A DNA stretch of 64,000 bases. Source: Stentor roeselii (Eukaryota; Ciliophora; Heterotrichea; Heterotrichida; Stentoridae). Each line of letters begins with the position of its first letter. Position 1 is the first letter of the stretch. The notes beneath the pieces were generated by a model that made no database searches, was not told the DNA's origin, and saw only the letters and a list, made by a program, of their open reading frames with translations. Position numbers and translations under genes: made by a program. The stretch lies in assembly GCA_006503475.1 (NCBI GenBank), contig RSEH01000207.1:1-64000 (forward strand). The letters are read 5' to 3'. Below, piece after piece: positions 1-10,038 of the stretch.

Positions 1-77
1 CACCCTAACACCCTAACACCCTAACACCCTAACACCCTAACACCCTAACACCCTAACACCCTAACACCCTAACACCC
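1..77. repeat. Telomere, CACCCTAA tandem repeat
   Basis: Nearly ten perfect tandem copies of the 8-bp unit CACCCTAA start at base 1 and stop at the sequence CACCCAGACAGG. An 8-bp C-rich unit of this kind is the telomere type of heterotrich ciliates. The C-rich strand reads inward, as expected for the left end of a linear chromosome. This marks the window as starting at a chromosome end, most likely macronuclear. Confidence 0.96.
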
Positions 78-486
78 AGACAGGTCGAGGCTAAATGAGA
101 CCCGCCCACCCATCTTGACCACAAACTCCCTAACACCCTATCGAAAATATACTTTTCATGGTTTATTTTTGAATTTCAAATCTTAATAATATATATTCAA
201 GTTTATCGATTGCTTAAAATATTTATAACAAAGTTCTTTCCAAAATTTTGTAATTTTCATTTCTTTAATAATCAATTTTCTTTCAATAGTTCCAAAATTT
301 ACATATATAATAAGTATAAGCCTTTATGTTAATAAGAGCGCACACATATATTATTAAAAAAGCATACAGTGTAATGAAATATTAGTCTTTTCGATGAAAT
401 AGTTTACATAAAAATATCAAGTATAAATAATGTGTCTATAAATGAAGTGTCTATATTTTAAAACTTAAATTTTATAGGTTAAAAAT
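78..486. other. Subtelomere: GC-rich patch, then AT-rich non-coding
   Basis: Bases 78-127 are clearly more GC-rich than what follows. A short second telomere-like island (CCCTAACACCCTA) lies at 128-140. From about 141 the sequence is very AT-rich with no supported gene. It must contain the promoter and 5' leader of the gene starting at 487. Confidence 0.6.
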
Positions 487-1450
487 ATGTCCTGCCAGTT
501 TCAAGGGTGTGTCGATGAGATAAAGTATATGTGCAAATCATGCAATGATAAAAAATATCTATGCAACTTTCATGCTGAAGCTCATGATACAAGCCATTTA
601 GTCGAACGGCTGACAATTACTCAATTAGAAGGAATTTCATTAGCATTAGCTAAAAGTCACATAAAAAAATGCATAAAAAATATTGCTGATGATAGCGCTG
701 CTGTAATTATTTCTATCAAGAGTGCTGCAAGAAAAGCAATCAATCAATTAAAATCGATAAACAAAAGTATTAAAAAGATTTCAGATTTTCAATTAGTTCA
801 TTTTGATAGTAGGAAAGTAAAATTCCTTACCGAGCAAGCATCTTGCATCTCAGATCAAGGCTTTTTTAAAGATGATTTTGATAAACTACTTACGGAAAAG
901 GAGTTTGAGTTGGCTAAAGTCAAAGCTAGATTAGAAGAATCAGAGAAAAATTTGAGAGAAATATCATCAAAAGTTTCTCAGGGTAAATATAAAATAGTGA
1001 AAATTATTAAGAATAAGGCTAAAATTCAAGGTTAAATACACTCAGAATTTAGAGCCACGCCTCTTAATCAGAAATTGCAGTACATCCTAAAAGCATGGGG
1101 CTTCGACATCACTAATCACAAAAATGTAGTTGAAATCCTTATATCAAATGATGGGAATTTTATTTTTATTTGTAATAACTACAAAGGTAAGAAATATGAG
1201 ATTGTAACCTACAATTAAGACGAATGTAACCTACAACGAAGATTGTAACCTACAACGAAGTATGTAACCTACATCGAAGCGCGTAACCTACATTTAGGTA
1301 AGGGATATAGAAGACTGTATCATCTACATAGTTCAAGTTTGGAACCTTGAAACTAAAAAACAAGAGTTTGGCGGACATTATGATTCTTCTGATGCAAGAA
1401 AATGGAAAGATCGCTACATAGAGTGCATCTATGAAAAGTGGGGCTATTAG
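487..1450 (+). CDS. B-box zinc-finger protein with WD-repeat-like C-terminus (spliced)
   Basis: The N-terminus has a Cys/His-rich B-box-like finger at residues 3-42 (C..C..CxxC..C..H..H), then a helical, probably coiled-coil stretch to about residue 180. The frame stops at 1033-1035 unless a 15-nt intron (1031-1045, GTTAAATACACTCAG) is removed. It then runs in frame to a TAA at 1216-1218, inside a run of intron-shaped repeats at 1204-1297. Removing that block (as one 94-nt intron or as five 15-16-nt introns) keeps phase 0. It leads to a tail containing VWNLETKKQEF, typical of a WD strand, ending at TAG 1448-1450. B-box proteins of this type are usually ubiquitin-ligase or scaffold proteins. 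The exon structure is inferred. The alternative is a gene broken by the repeat. Confidence 0.6.
1031..1045 (+). other. Probable 15-nt intron
   Basis: GTTAAATACACTCAG removes an in-frame TAA and keeps the frame open for 56 more codons. It begins GTTAA rather than the GTAA seen in the other introns here, so it is less certain. Confidence 0.55.
1204..1297 (+). repeat. Five tandem intron-shaped repeats (GTAACCTACA...AG)
   Basis: Five copies lie at 1204-1219, 1226-1241, 1245-1260, 1264-1279 and 1283-1297. Each is 15 or 16 nt, starts GTAACCTACA and ends AG. They are separated by 6, 3, 3 and 3 bases, so the period is mostly 19 bp. The whole block starts and ends at codon phase 0 of the surrounding gene, so it can be removed as one unit or copy by copy. 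Confidence 0.85.
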
Positions 1451-3189
1451 TTTAGATAATTAGATTAGTATTTGAAAGAAAATTGTATGAGTTTCCTTTC
1501 TTTTTGAGTAGTAGTCTAATATCTTTAATTCGTTTAAATATAATTAAAAAAAACTACACTGATGAAAGATAATAAATAAAAGCTGGATTAATTACTTAGG
1601 ATTGTTTGATCAATTGGTTGTATTTATATAATAATTTATAATGAATTAGCTGGCCTAAACTTGCTAATTGATCAATAACTCTGCCAGTAAGAGCTCAACA
1701 CAAAAGTATTCATACTTGCTATCTCTAGATGCATAGATAGAATATAATCTCAGTTTCAAAATTCCAGAAGTATTCGAAATATTTTCAAAGCAATTCTGAG
1801 GACTAAAAGTCAGCGAAGACCAAAGTCTTGGAACTTTAATTGGTCTTGAGCAAGGACTAATTCTAGTTGACAATATCAGGGCTGATTCAGATGAAAGCAT
1901 ATATAATCATATTCATGGTAAAGTCTTATATCTTGCGATTTCATAGTCAAACAGAAGAAATCAATAGAGACTTAGTAAGAAACAACTCCTTTTTCTTATG
2001 AAATTGATTAACGAATTCAATTCTTAGAGCGTGTAAATCAACAACTGCATGGCTTACCAGTTTATTTTCACAGTACCTCTAAAGATCTTGCAGGTATAAA
2101 TTTCTTTAATTTTAACCTAATGAATCTCAAATTTAACTCTTGCATTCATTTCAAGTGCTTCGAAAATTATTTCAGGAGGCCAAGATCATTACTTGATAAT
2201 ATTAACCTCTAGACAAGAAGTTGTTTCATGAAAATAGATCTTAAAGTTAAATGTCTTTATGTTCAAACACTAGTAAATAATCATTTGATGATCTTTCGGT
2301 ATAATAATGATATTCGAACTGTTAATATTGATATGCAAGTGCTAAAGTTTGCTTGATGGTCATCTTGATGAATTACTTTTCGAAATCTATGAATGTTAGC
2401 TACTGGAGGGCACGATCATTGAATATATATTTAAAAAATTGATAATCAATCATTTGCATCCATAATGAATGCACATGATAGTTGTGTCAATTGTTTGAAC
2501 TTTCGTAAAATTAAGAGTTACTTGCTAGCTATGGAGGCGACTTCTTCATTTGATATAGAATTGGAATACCATGGAAATGATAAGATTATTTAAATCTGAA
2601 AATAATCTTACTCACATATTTGTAGCTGAAGATGATTCTTTGGATTTTGATATAAAGTGGAAATAAAATTACTATTTGACAACTCTATGCTTATAAGATT
2701 CACCATCTCAATTATAAGGTCAGGCTTAAACATGCGTATTTTATAAAAAAATCAAAGGTATATGATTTTGATTAAATTTATGTTTTTTATCATCTGGAAG
2801 TTCGATTTAGTGAATAAAATAGTTAATGATTCTGAACTTGCTCATCTTTATTTATAATGAACTTATTAACATTCTAAGAATAACAGTCCAGAAGTCAATC
2901 ACCTGCTCATAGCGCAATTCTCCAGCAAGTAATAGTCAATAGCTTTTCTATTTACTCGCTTTTTAAAGTATTTCTTGATTGAGATAAGCAACTGAATATT
3001 GTACCACGGATGGTACACCTGATGGTTTTCTCTCCGGCAATTGTCATTAAGCCTTCTTGAATAGTCTGAAAGCTGTAAGAAGGGTAGAATGATTTTTTCA
3101 GTTTTTGTATATTAAGAGACGCTTGCGGAATCTTTCTAGTGCTGATAGTATTTCGCTTAATTAAAGTGCAGAATCTTTGTTGAAATACT
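1451..3189. other. Long AT-rich stretch, no supported gene
   Basis: No frame in this 1.7 kb stays open or shows a conserved motif on either strand. The texture (partly codon-like, interrupted by frequent stops, with echoes such as GGAGGCCAAGATCATT near 2176 and GGAGGGCACGATCATT near 2405) suggests decayed subtelomeric coding DNA. I could not identify the parent family. Confidence 0.45.
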
Positions 3190-4640
3190 TTTATTTTAAG
3201 TACTGTATATTCATTTTTGGTAGAAATTCATGATTAGGTAGAGTTTTTTTTAAGTTTGGAGAGATTGAGGATGGAAATATTAAAGGATTCTTCATGCAAT
3301 ATGTAAGCTCTTCAATAAGCCATAGAATTCGAAATAGCTCAGAAATATCATGCTCGATAAAATAAATTAATTTTTGAAATCTCATCCTTTTTCTAATTCT
3401 GATTCAACATGATTTTGAATAGCTTTCAAGCCACAAAATATTACTATTTTTCATTTGTCTAAGAAATGGTCAATGTTTTCTCTCAATATTTGAAATTTTC
3501 CAAATTAACCAGTTCTAGAATTACCATAAATAATGAAAAACCATCACATTTTTTAAATTTGTTCAACGCTTTAGCTAGATTCTTCAGGAATTCGATACTT
3601 CCCTGATTTTTGTTTTCTGAATTAAAATATTGTTTCTGATTTATTGCTGAATAAAGAAAGTGTATAATGAAAATATTGTAGTTATCATCGATAAGAAAAG
3701 ACTCAGAGTCAATATTTCGATGTAAGATGTTTTTGCTTATCATTAAAGAGAATGATTTACTTCATTCTTTCTTTCTTAACTCAAAAATTATGTCAGTCAG
3801 TGAGTATTGTATAATGATTGAGATTGATTACTAAAGAAAACTCAAAATGTTAAGGAAACTTATCATGCATAGTTTTTAATGAAAAGCTATCTACTTAGAT
3901 ATTGTAAGGTATGAAAAAAGTAAAGTTTATCTATTTACATATCATAAGGTATGAAAACAAGTTTATATGTCATCAAATAACTGCCATCCTTTTTATTAAT
4001 ACTGTGATAAAGCATTTTCGAAAGGTCAGCTATATTAGAGTTAACTCCTCTATCAAGAATTAAGATTCTCAATTTCGATGACTTGTACTCATTTATCTGA
4101 TTGCAGACATAATCAGGGAGCCTTTTTAAGTTATTTTCTAATTCAATGAACCAATATCCATCAGTATTGACTATAACCCCTGACTATTTCGATCCTGTTG
4201 ACAATAAAAATGATAAAATAACTGAGAATTTTCGATCTAATTGTGGTTTTGAACAATAAAATCAGGATTACCTCGAAAATGCTCTAAGCTATAAAATCTT
4301 TTTTCAATCTTTTCACAATTTTTAATAGTTTCCAGTTCCTGAACTTTGATTCGAGCCTCAACAAATTTTTTTTCTTGATCAATCTTTATTCCATCAAGTC
4401 TTCCTGATATAAAACTGTTGATCAAGCCCTGAAAATTTCCTTGATACTGAAATTTCGTGAGTACCAACTCATGAGAAGTGATTTTCTCAAGTTTATTTAA
4501 ATCTTCTTGAATTTTGATATCGAGATTTATATATCGCCGATATTTTGTGTTATAAGACACAGTAAGTCCTTTCTCTTCTCAATCAAAAACTTGATACGTT
4601 CGATCATGACTCAATGTATTCCAGGTTTCCATCAATTAAA
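3190..4640 (-). pseudogene. Decayed protein kinase gene
   Basis: Reading the minus strand, a segment at 3743-3483 contains ILHRNIDSESFLIDDNYNI followed by FIIHF. This clearly descends from a kinase catalytic loop and DFG region (HRDxKxxNFLIDDNYNIxIIDF), but the catalytic Asp and the DFG are lost. Further on, residues like CDGFSLFMVILELVNLENF resemble the kinase helix-F region. Upstream, 4632-4237 reads as a helical N-terminal part that begins METWNTLSHDR and meets an in-frame TGA after 17 codons. About 4190-3950 is another open fragment in a different phase. Several stops and frame changes separate the pieces, and no 15-nt intron rescues them. I judge this a pseudogene of one kinase. Confidence 0.6.
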
Positions 4641-4799
4641 TTTCACAAATGCACTAAATTTTGAGTTTAAAGTTTAATGGAAACTTTATATAAGAAAATT
4701 CCTATGATTTTGATTTTTTCAATTTTAAATAACATTAACTTTTTTATTCATTGAAATCGATTCACTCTATTGATATTCAATAATTTCCTCAATTTCTGA

Positions 4800-5330
4800 A
4801 TGATTAGCTACAATGCTCTCTATATGAAGGTGCTAACTTCAAATATCTACATGAGTTTTTCAGTTGTTAATCCATAAAAAGCTCCTTAATTAGTTTTATC
4901 GCTCAAATATTTCGCTTAAATCAGATCATAAGGTAGGATATGAATTTTAATCAAAATAGTATTTTCGTTTAGTATATTACAATTCTGAAACTCATTTAAA
5001 GTGTTACGGATATCTTATTGAACCCTATGATGCAGATTCAGTGGCTAATTTATTCAGAAGTTCAAGAGCAATTACCAGGCTCTAGCAAGAAATGGAAAAA
5101 GTCATATGAAAATCTATGAGAATTAAAAAATAGTCACTAAAATTACTATATATAATGAATAATCAAATTTCTCTTCAATCTTAGTTAAAGTTTATGATTA
5201 ACCCTTTGATATGCATATATTCATGGCTTGTGTTTGAAGGAAAGGATTGAAGGCTGTGGTTAGTTAAGCAGTATTTGTTTTTTATATGGAAAAAAGTTTA
5301 GGATTAATTCTTTAAGATTCCTGAAACTCT
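4800..5330 (+). pseudogene. Decayed ubiquitin E2 plus U-box copy
   Basis: Bases 4813-5107 align by eye with the E2 part of the intact gene downstream (7289-7600). The YEGGNF region survives as CTCTATATGAAGGTGCTAAC, and later segments match codon by codon but with stops and indels. Near 5195-5240, ACCCTTTGATATGCATATAT followed by CATGGCTTGTGTTTGAAGG matches the U-box core of the intact gene (7708-7748). No vWA part is recognisable upstream, where the minus-strand kinase relic lies. It is a dead duplicate of the E2-U-box module. Confidence 0.65.
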
Positions 5331-5972
5331 ATATTGATCCAATAGTATTGCCTGTGTTTTGATGTTTAAGTTAGCACTGAATTATATTCTAAGCTATATA
5401 AATCATGAAAATTCAATAAAAATACTACTTTGTAATAGTGAAATATAGTTTTTCTGATACTTAATATAATAAGAGCGCTTCATCAAATACTATGCAAGCT
5501 TAGGATACTTTACTGTAAAGAGTATAATAGAATCAAAGATGGGAATTTATACAAATAAAGCAAATATAAGATCCTTTAGAGCCTCTACACCAGAAGGTGA
5601 AAGTGGTTTACAGCAAGTTCATCATTTTTTTAAATATTGCAGCTTTCGCATTACTAAAGTGTAGTCTGCTTGATAAGAACTATGAAATGACTCTCTCCAA
5701 GTGGTAAATACCACCTAGAACAGAAGAAAATATATGTAAATAAAAGTCTCTCCTACACTGATAAATTGTAGGTCTTAAAACCAATCTTCCTGGCATTGCA
5801 AGTATAATAATGAGCAGAAATATAAAATATAAAGTTCTAGGCTTTTACTGAGGCTCTTTTATCATGAAAAAATTAACTTCCCTCACTATTATTTTTTTTT
5901 CAGTTTTCTAATCAATTTCATCAGTCCCTGGGAATGATTTAAAAGTTCTTCAGATTAAGTGAGTTGGTGATA
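5331..5972. other. AT-rich spacer upstream of the vWA-E2-U-box gene
   Basis: No open frame or conserved motif was found. It should contain the promoter of the gene starting at 5973. Confidence 0.5.
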
Positions 5973-7879
5973 ATGATGACAAAATTTGATAGATCTTATG
6001 AAATTATTAAAATTCTCGCTCAGGGACCTACTATTAGAAATATGAACAATTTTGAATCAATAAAAAATAAAAGGTATGTAACTCAAATTACTAGTTATTT
6101 AGAATTAAAACAAAATCAAAAAAGATATACTCTCACTTATAATCTCGAGAAAAAAATTGTAATAAATGAAGGTTTAAAGATGTGCTCAAATTTAATTACT
6201 TTGAAGGATGCTTTCTCAGATTCATTAACTGATATAGACCCTTCTGACCTGGCTCCAGTTTTTGAAAATTGTTTAAACAATTTACATAATCAAGATAATA
6301 GAAATCCTCAAGTTCAAGAAGAAAATTATTCGAGAATCCCAGATGAGGCAATAGCAATTTTACTAGATACTAGTGGGTCAATGGGAACAACTTATCTAGA
6401 TACAGAGAAGGTAAGGCTCTCGATTGCAAAAGATTTTTTAAACTCTTTTATCAATAGATCCTTAGGATACAATCTACCTCAAGTCATTTCACTTATCACT
6501 TTTAATGACTCAGTAAAAAAAATCACAGGCTTTACTGAAAATGCTTTCAAATTCTGTCAAAGGCTTGAAAAAATTGAAAGCAAAGGAAATACCTCAATAT
6601 TTGATGCAATCGTTCTTGCAATCAATGACTTAAAAGAAATTAAAAACAAGTATAATAATATAAAGACTAGAATCATTTGCTTTAGTGATGGAGAAGATAA
6701 TTCTTCGAGTAATTCTGAGACTTTGGTGTTAAATACTTTAGTTACCAGTAATATTGTTCTAGATTGCATCAACCTTGGAGAAAAATGCATCAGTTTAAAA
6801 AATGTGTCTCTTTTGTCCGGTGGCTTCGCATTTTGGTGTGATAATGTTGAACAAGGTTTCAAAATTTTTGAATCAGATGCTTTTATTTCGTTAAATTTTA
6901 GAATACCTTGGGAAACTTGTGATACAATTTCAGCTTCGAATTTAAAATCAAGTACTTTTAAGAGTTTTACAACAATTCCTCCACCGTTTAAAAAACCTAA
7001 TCAAATTAAGTTGCAAGCATCGAGTATTGTTTCGGCTCTGGTTACTATGGAGATAGCTAAACCAAAATTTGAAACTACTACTGGATCTTTAAGATTCAAG
7101 AGAATTAACCGTGAGATGGCTTTAATTCATAAAAATCAAAATGCTGATATCCAAATTTACCCGTGTGATACTGATATTCAGTTCTGGAATGGAATTCTTA
7201 CAGGTCCACAAGGATAACGCAAATTTTATTTTCTTTCTGTTGATTAATCATCCCGATTGTTTCATTTCACCTTCAGGATTATTAACTGCAAGGCACTCTT
7301 TATGAAGGTGGTAATTTCCATATCTATATAATTTTTCCAGAAGAATATCCATACAAAGCTCCTGAAATAAGGTTTATCACGCAAATATTTCACTTAAATA
7401 TTAACTCCTCAGGAAGAATTTGCATTTCAATCTTAAATAGTGACTATGGGCCAGAAATTACAATCCTTAAACTTCTGCAAAGTATTTATGGACTATTAAT
7501 TCAGCCTGAGGATGTAGACTCGCTAGATACAAATGTTGCTATTTTATACCGAAGCTCAAAAGCAAAATACGAATCTTTAGCCAGAGAATGGACAAGATTA
7601 TATGCAAGTAGATCAGCATTAGAACTTCTTAATGGAATTAGTGAGAATGAAATCAACAATAGAATTCCTGTTGAATACCTTTGTAATCTTACAAAAAATA
7701 TAATGATAAACCCAATGATATGCAGGACTTCTGGCCTTGTGTATGAGAAAAGTGTAATTGAAAAATATATCAACGAAAATGGTGTCGATCCTGTTACTAA
7801 ACAACCCACATCATTGAAAAAATTACTTCCTGATAACTCTCTCAAAAAATCGATAGAAAGATTCAATAAATATAGTTAG
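5973..7879 (+). CDS. vWA - ubiquitin-conjugating E2 - U-box fusion protein
   Basis: With one 80-nt intervening sequence removed, the gene encodes about 608 residues. A von Willebrand A domain (about 124-310) has an intact MIDAS: DTSGSMG at 132-138, GNTS, and the SDGEDN loop. An E2 fold (about 372-520) shows NGILTGPQGTLYEGGNF, then FPEEYPYKAPEIRF, HLNI in place of HPN, and the active-site Cys in GRICISIL (about residue 457). A U-box (about 538-604) runs from IPVEYLCNLTKNIMINPM to the end. E2 enzymes carry ubiquitin as a thioester and U-boxes recruit such E2s, so this protein could be a self-contained E2/E3 that picks targets with the vWA domain. The start is the first ATG at 5973 (a second at 5976). 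The join is described under 7209-7288. If it is not spliced, translation stops at 7217 after 30-odd E2 residues. Confidence 0.75.
7209..7288 (+). other. 80-nt intervening sequence bounded by CAAGG direct repeats
   Basis: CAAGG occurs at 7209-7213 and again at 7289-7293. Removing 80 nt (one CAAGG kept) joins GGT CCA CAA GG to C ACT CTT TAT, giving GPQGTLYEGG, the exact E2 consensus across the break. With the 80 nt in place there is a TAA at 7215. No GT-AG pair reproduces this join. The nearest GT-AG option (7204-7292, 89 nt) would delete the PQG residues. It could be an unusual intron, a retained internal eliminated sequence, or an inactivating insertion. Confidence 0.7.
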
Positions 7880-8829
7880 CTAAGTTTAATTCTTTTGATA
7901 GGTTGAATAATGAATTGATTTTTAAGATTGAATATTGGATAATTCATGAATTTTTTATATGGTACAATTAAGATATTAACAAATAGATATAGAATAATTT
8001 TGTTTTATTTGGTTCCAAATAAGATCTATTTCAAATATTACTGAACTCTATTTGTTTATTATTGTGGAGTTTGTGACTTCGTCGACTGGAAAAGAAGAGA
8101 CTCATAGGAAAGAGTCAGAAGATATGAAAGTGTTTTTATGAGTGAGGAGCATATTGATCATTTTAATTTTATATATTTTCTGAGTATTCAAATAGAGTTG
8201 ATATTTTTAGATGATTAGAAGAGTTCTGAGGTATATTGATTTTTTTAGTTTAATAATTTATAAGGTATAGTATAAATTTTTTAAATTATTGATTTTAGAA
8301 ACTTTGATGACTGTTGATTTAGTTAGCATGCAAAATAAAAACTTCTATATTTTTTTATAGACAAAAAATTGTAGGACAATTATTTAAAAAGTAGACAAAG
8401 AGAATGATAATTTTATTATAAATTTTTGTAGACAAATATTTCAGGCATATCTTTTTATAAGTAGACAGATAAATGAAATATTTCTAATTATTAACCAATT
8501 ATTTAAAAGTAGACAGAGAAAAGAAATTCTTTGATTTAGATTTTTGTAGTATAAAATCATAAAACGAATTCTTGAATAATAGATATCTTGCTTTACACAA
8601 ACTTTGTAGGCTGATTCTTTATTTCAAAATATTTTAGATAAAAATTAATAATTATTTTTAATTAAAAAACAGCAGCGATATCAAAAGGATTATATAGAAA
8701 AATTAAAAGAAAATCTTTTGTCTGTCTTTGTGATTCTTAATAAGATCAATTTCAAAATCCCACAACATTTTGATTAATATCTATTATTAGAATGTCTATA
8801 TTTAAACCTAAAGACTTATAATAATAAAT
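7880..8829. other. AT-rich intergenic with GTAGACA motif cluster
   Basis: No gene is supported in this 950-bp stretch. The heptamer GTAGACA recurs at about 8391, 8428, 8461 and 8509, with a near copy ATAGACA at about 8357. Two of them are preceded by CAATTATTTAAAA. Function is unknown. Confidence 0.5.
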
Positions 8830-10038
8830 ATGGAACCTATTCATATGAAGCGTTCTTGTATGTTTGGAGATGTGGCTCTCTTAAGAAGAGATAATAATCC
8901 TGGAATGATGTTTCAAGAAACAACAATTTCACCATCCATAGGCTCAAAAGATAATTCACTTGTTCAATTCGCTTCAGGAGGTACAGGATTTTTAGTTTCG
9001 ATAAAACGTATAAAAATCTGCGGATTAATCCAAAAACTTGCTTTAATATTAACAGCCTCCCATGCAATAATGGATATCGTGAATTCTAGGCTTTACTTAG
9101 ACAGAATAATTTGTTTTTTAGAAAATGATAAAATTAGAGTATCATATCTAGTAAAAAATTTCATCGATAGATCAACAGATAGCTATGTATCTAATTTCAC
9201 AAATTCGAGTTATTGTGGTGGGTCAGATATTTCAATCCTTCTTATGCAACTGGAAGATACTGATGATGTAAATTGCTATCAATTAGAATCAAATTTTTAT
9301 TGTGGAGAAAGTTGTTTTATTTCTGGCTTTCCGAAAAAACCTAGCGATTTTTTATATTCAGTACCTCTAGTAAACAACACAAGAGAAGCAGAATTTCATG
9401 CGAATTTAATTTTCTGTGGTTACGATAAAAAAATCTATTCTAATGGTTTTATAGAAAGTTTCAACAACGGTTTAGTTGAAGTATCATGCTCTACTACTAA
9501 TGGTCTTTCTGGCAGCCCAATTATTACGAATGGAAAAGTCATAGGAGTGTATGCAGGTGGGCCGCCATTACCCGGACAGAAAGAAATAATTAATATATTG
9601 AAAATGTTTGATCGCGCAGACCTAGAAGAGATATTAAATGAAGTTAAAGCTCTAACAGCACTAGATATATACTATAAACTTCCGATTTTCGCATTAATTG
9701 TAAAATCTACATGTGTACGTTCCCTTGAAGTTATGCATCGTATTAAAAATAAAGAAATATTACAAGAAAATGAAAAGCTAAAGTTTAATCATATTATTAA
9801 TAACCCGAGTATGTTGGAAATTTACATAGAGGCCACTATGAATGCTCTGGCTCAAAATTTGAATTCCGCTATGTATCAAACAGTCATATTATTTTCTGAA
9901 AAAACAAATTTTTTAGCTAATGTCGGAATATCTACGAAAAGTGTAATATTTGGAGAAATCTTTCAAATCATTGAAAAATTCGATAAGAAAGAAGAAGATG
10001 ATTCATTAGAAAAATTAATAAATAATATTACCAATTAG
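8830..10038 (+). CDS. Trypsin-like serine protease, cytosolic type
   Basis: The 402-residue protein has a chymotrypsin/DegP-type catalytic triad: His78 in LTASHAI, Asp133 in GGSDISIL, and Ser228 in TNGLSGSPI followed by VIGVYAGG. GTGFLV near residue 51-56 is the first beta-hairpin usual in this fold. There is no signal peptide or membrane segment, so a cytosolic or nuclear location is inferred. After about residue 255 a helical tail of about 145 residues has no recognised domain. The ATG at 8830 is preceded by an A-rich leader. It lies in a subtelomeric zone with long flanks, unlike the packed genes after 14 kb. Substrates are unknown. Confidence 0.8.
   Translation: MEPIHMKRSCMFGDVALLRRDNNPGMMFQETTISPSIGSKDNSLVQFASGGTGFLVSIKRIKICGLIQKLALILTASHAIMDIVNSRLYLDRIICFLENDKIRVSYLVKNFIDRSTDSYVSNFTNSSYCGGSDISILLMQLEDTDDVNCYQLESNFYCGESCFISGFPKKPSDFLYSVPLVNNTREAEFHANLIFCGYDKKIYSNGFIESFNNGLVEVSCSTTNGLSGSPIITNGKVIGVYAGGPPLPGQKEIINILKMFDRADLEEILNEVKALTALDIYYKLPIFALIVKSTCVRSLEVMHRIKNKEILQENEKLKFNHIINNPSMLEIYIEATMNALAQNLNSAMYQTVILFSEKTNFLANVGISTKSVIFGEIFQIIEKFDKKEEDDSLEKLINNITN

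Noticed and set aside
1664-1900. 78-residue minus-strand open frame
   Set aside because: No ATG context, motif or continuation; the composition fits chance in decayed DNA.
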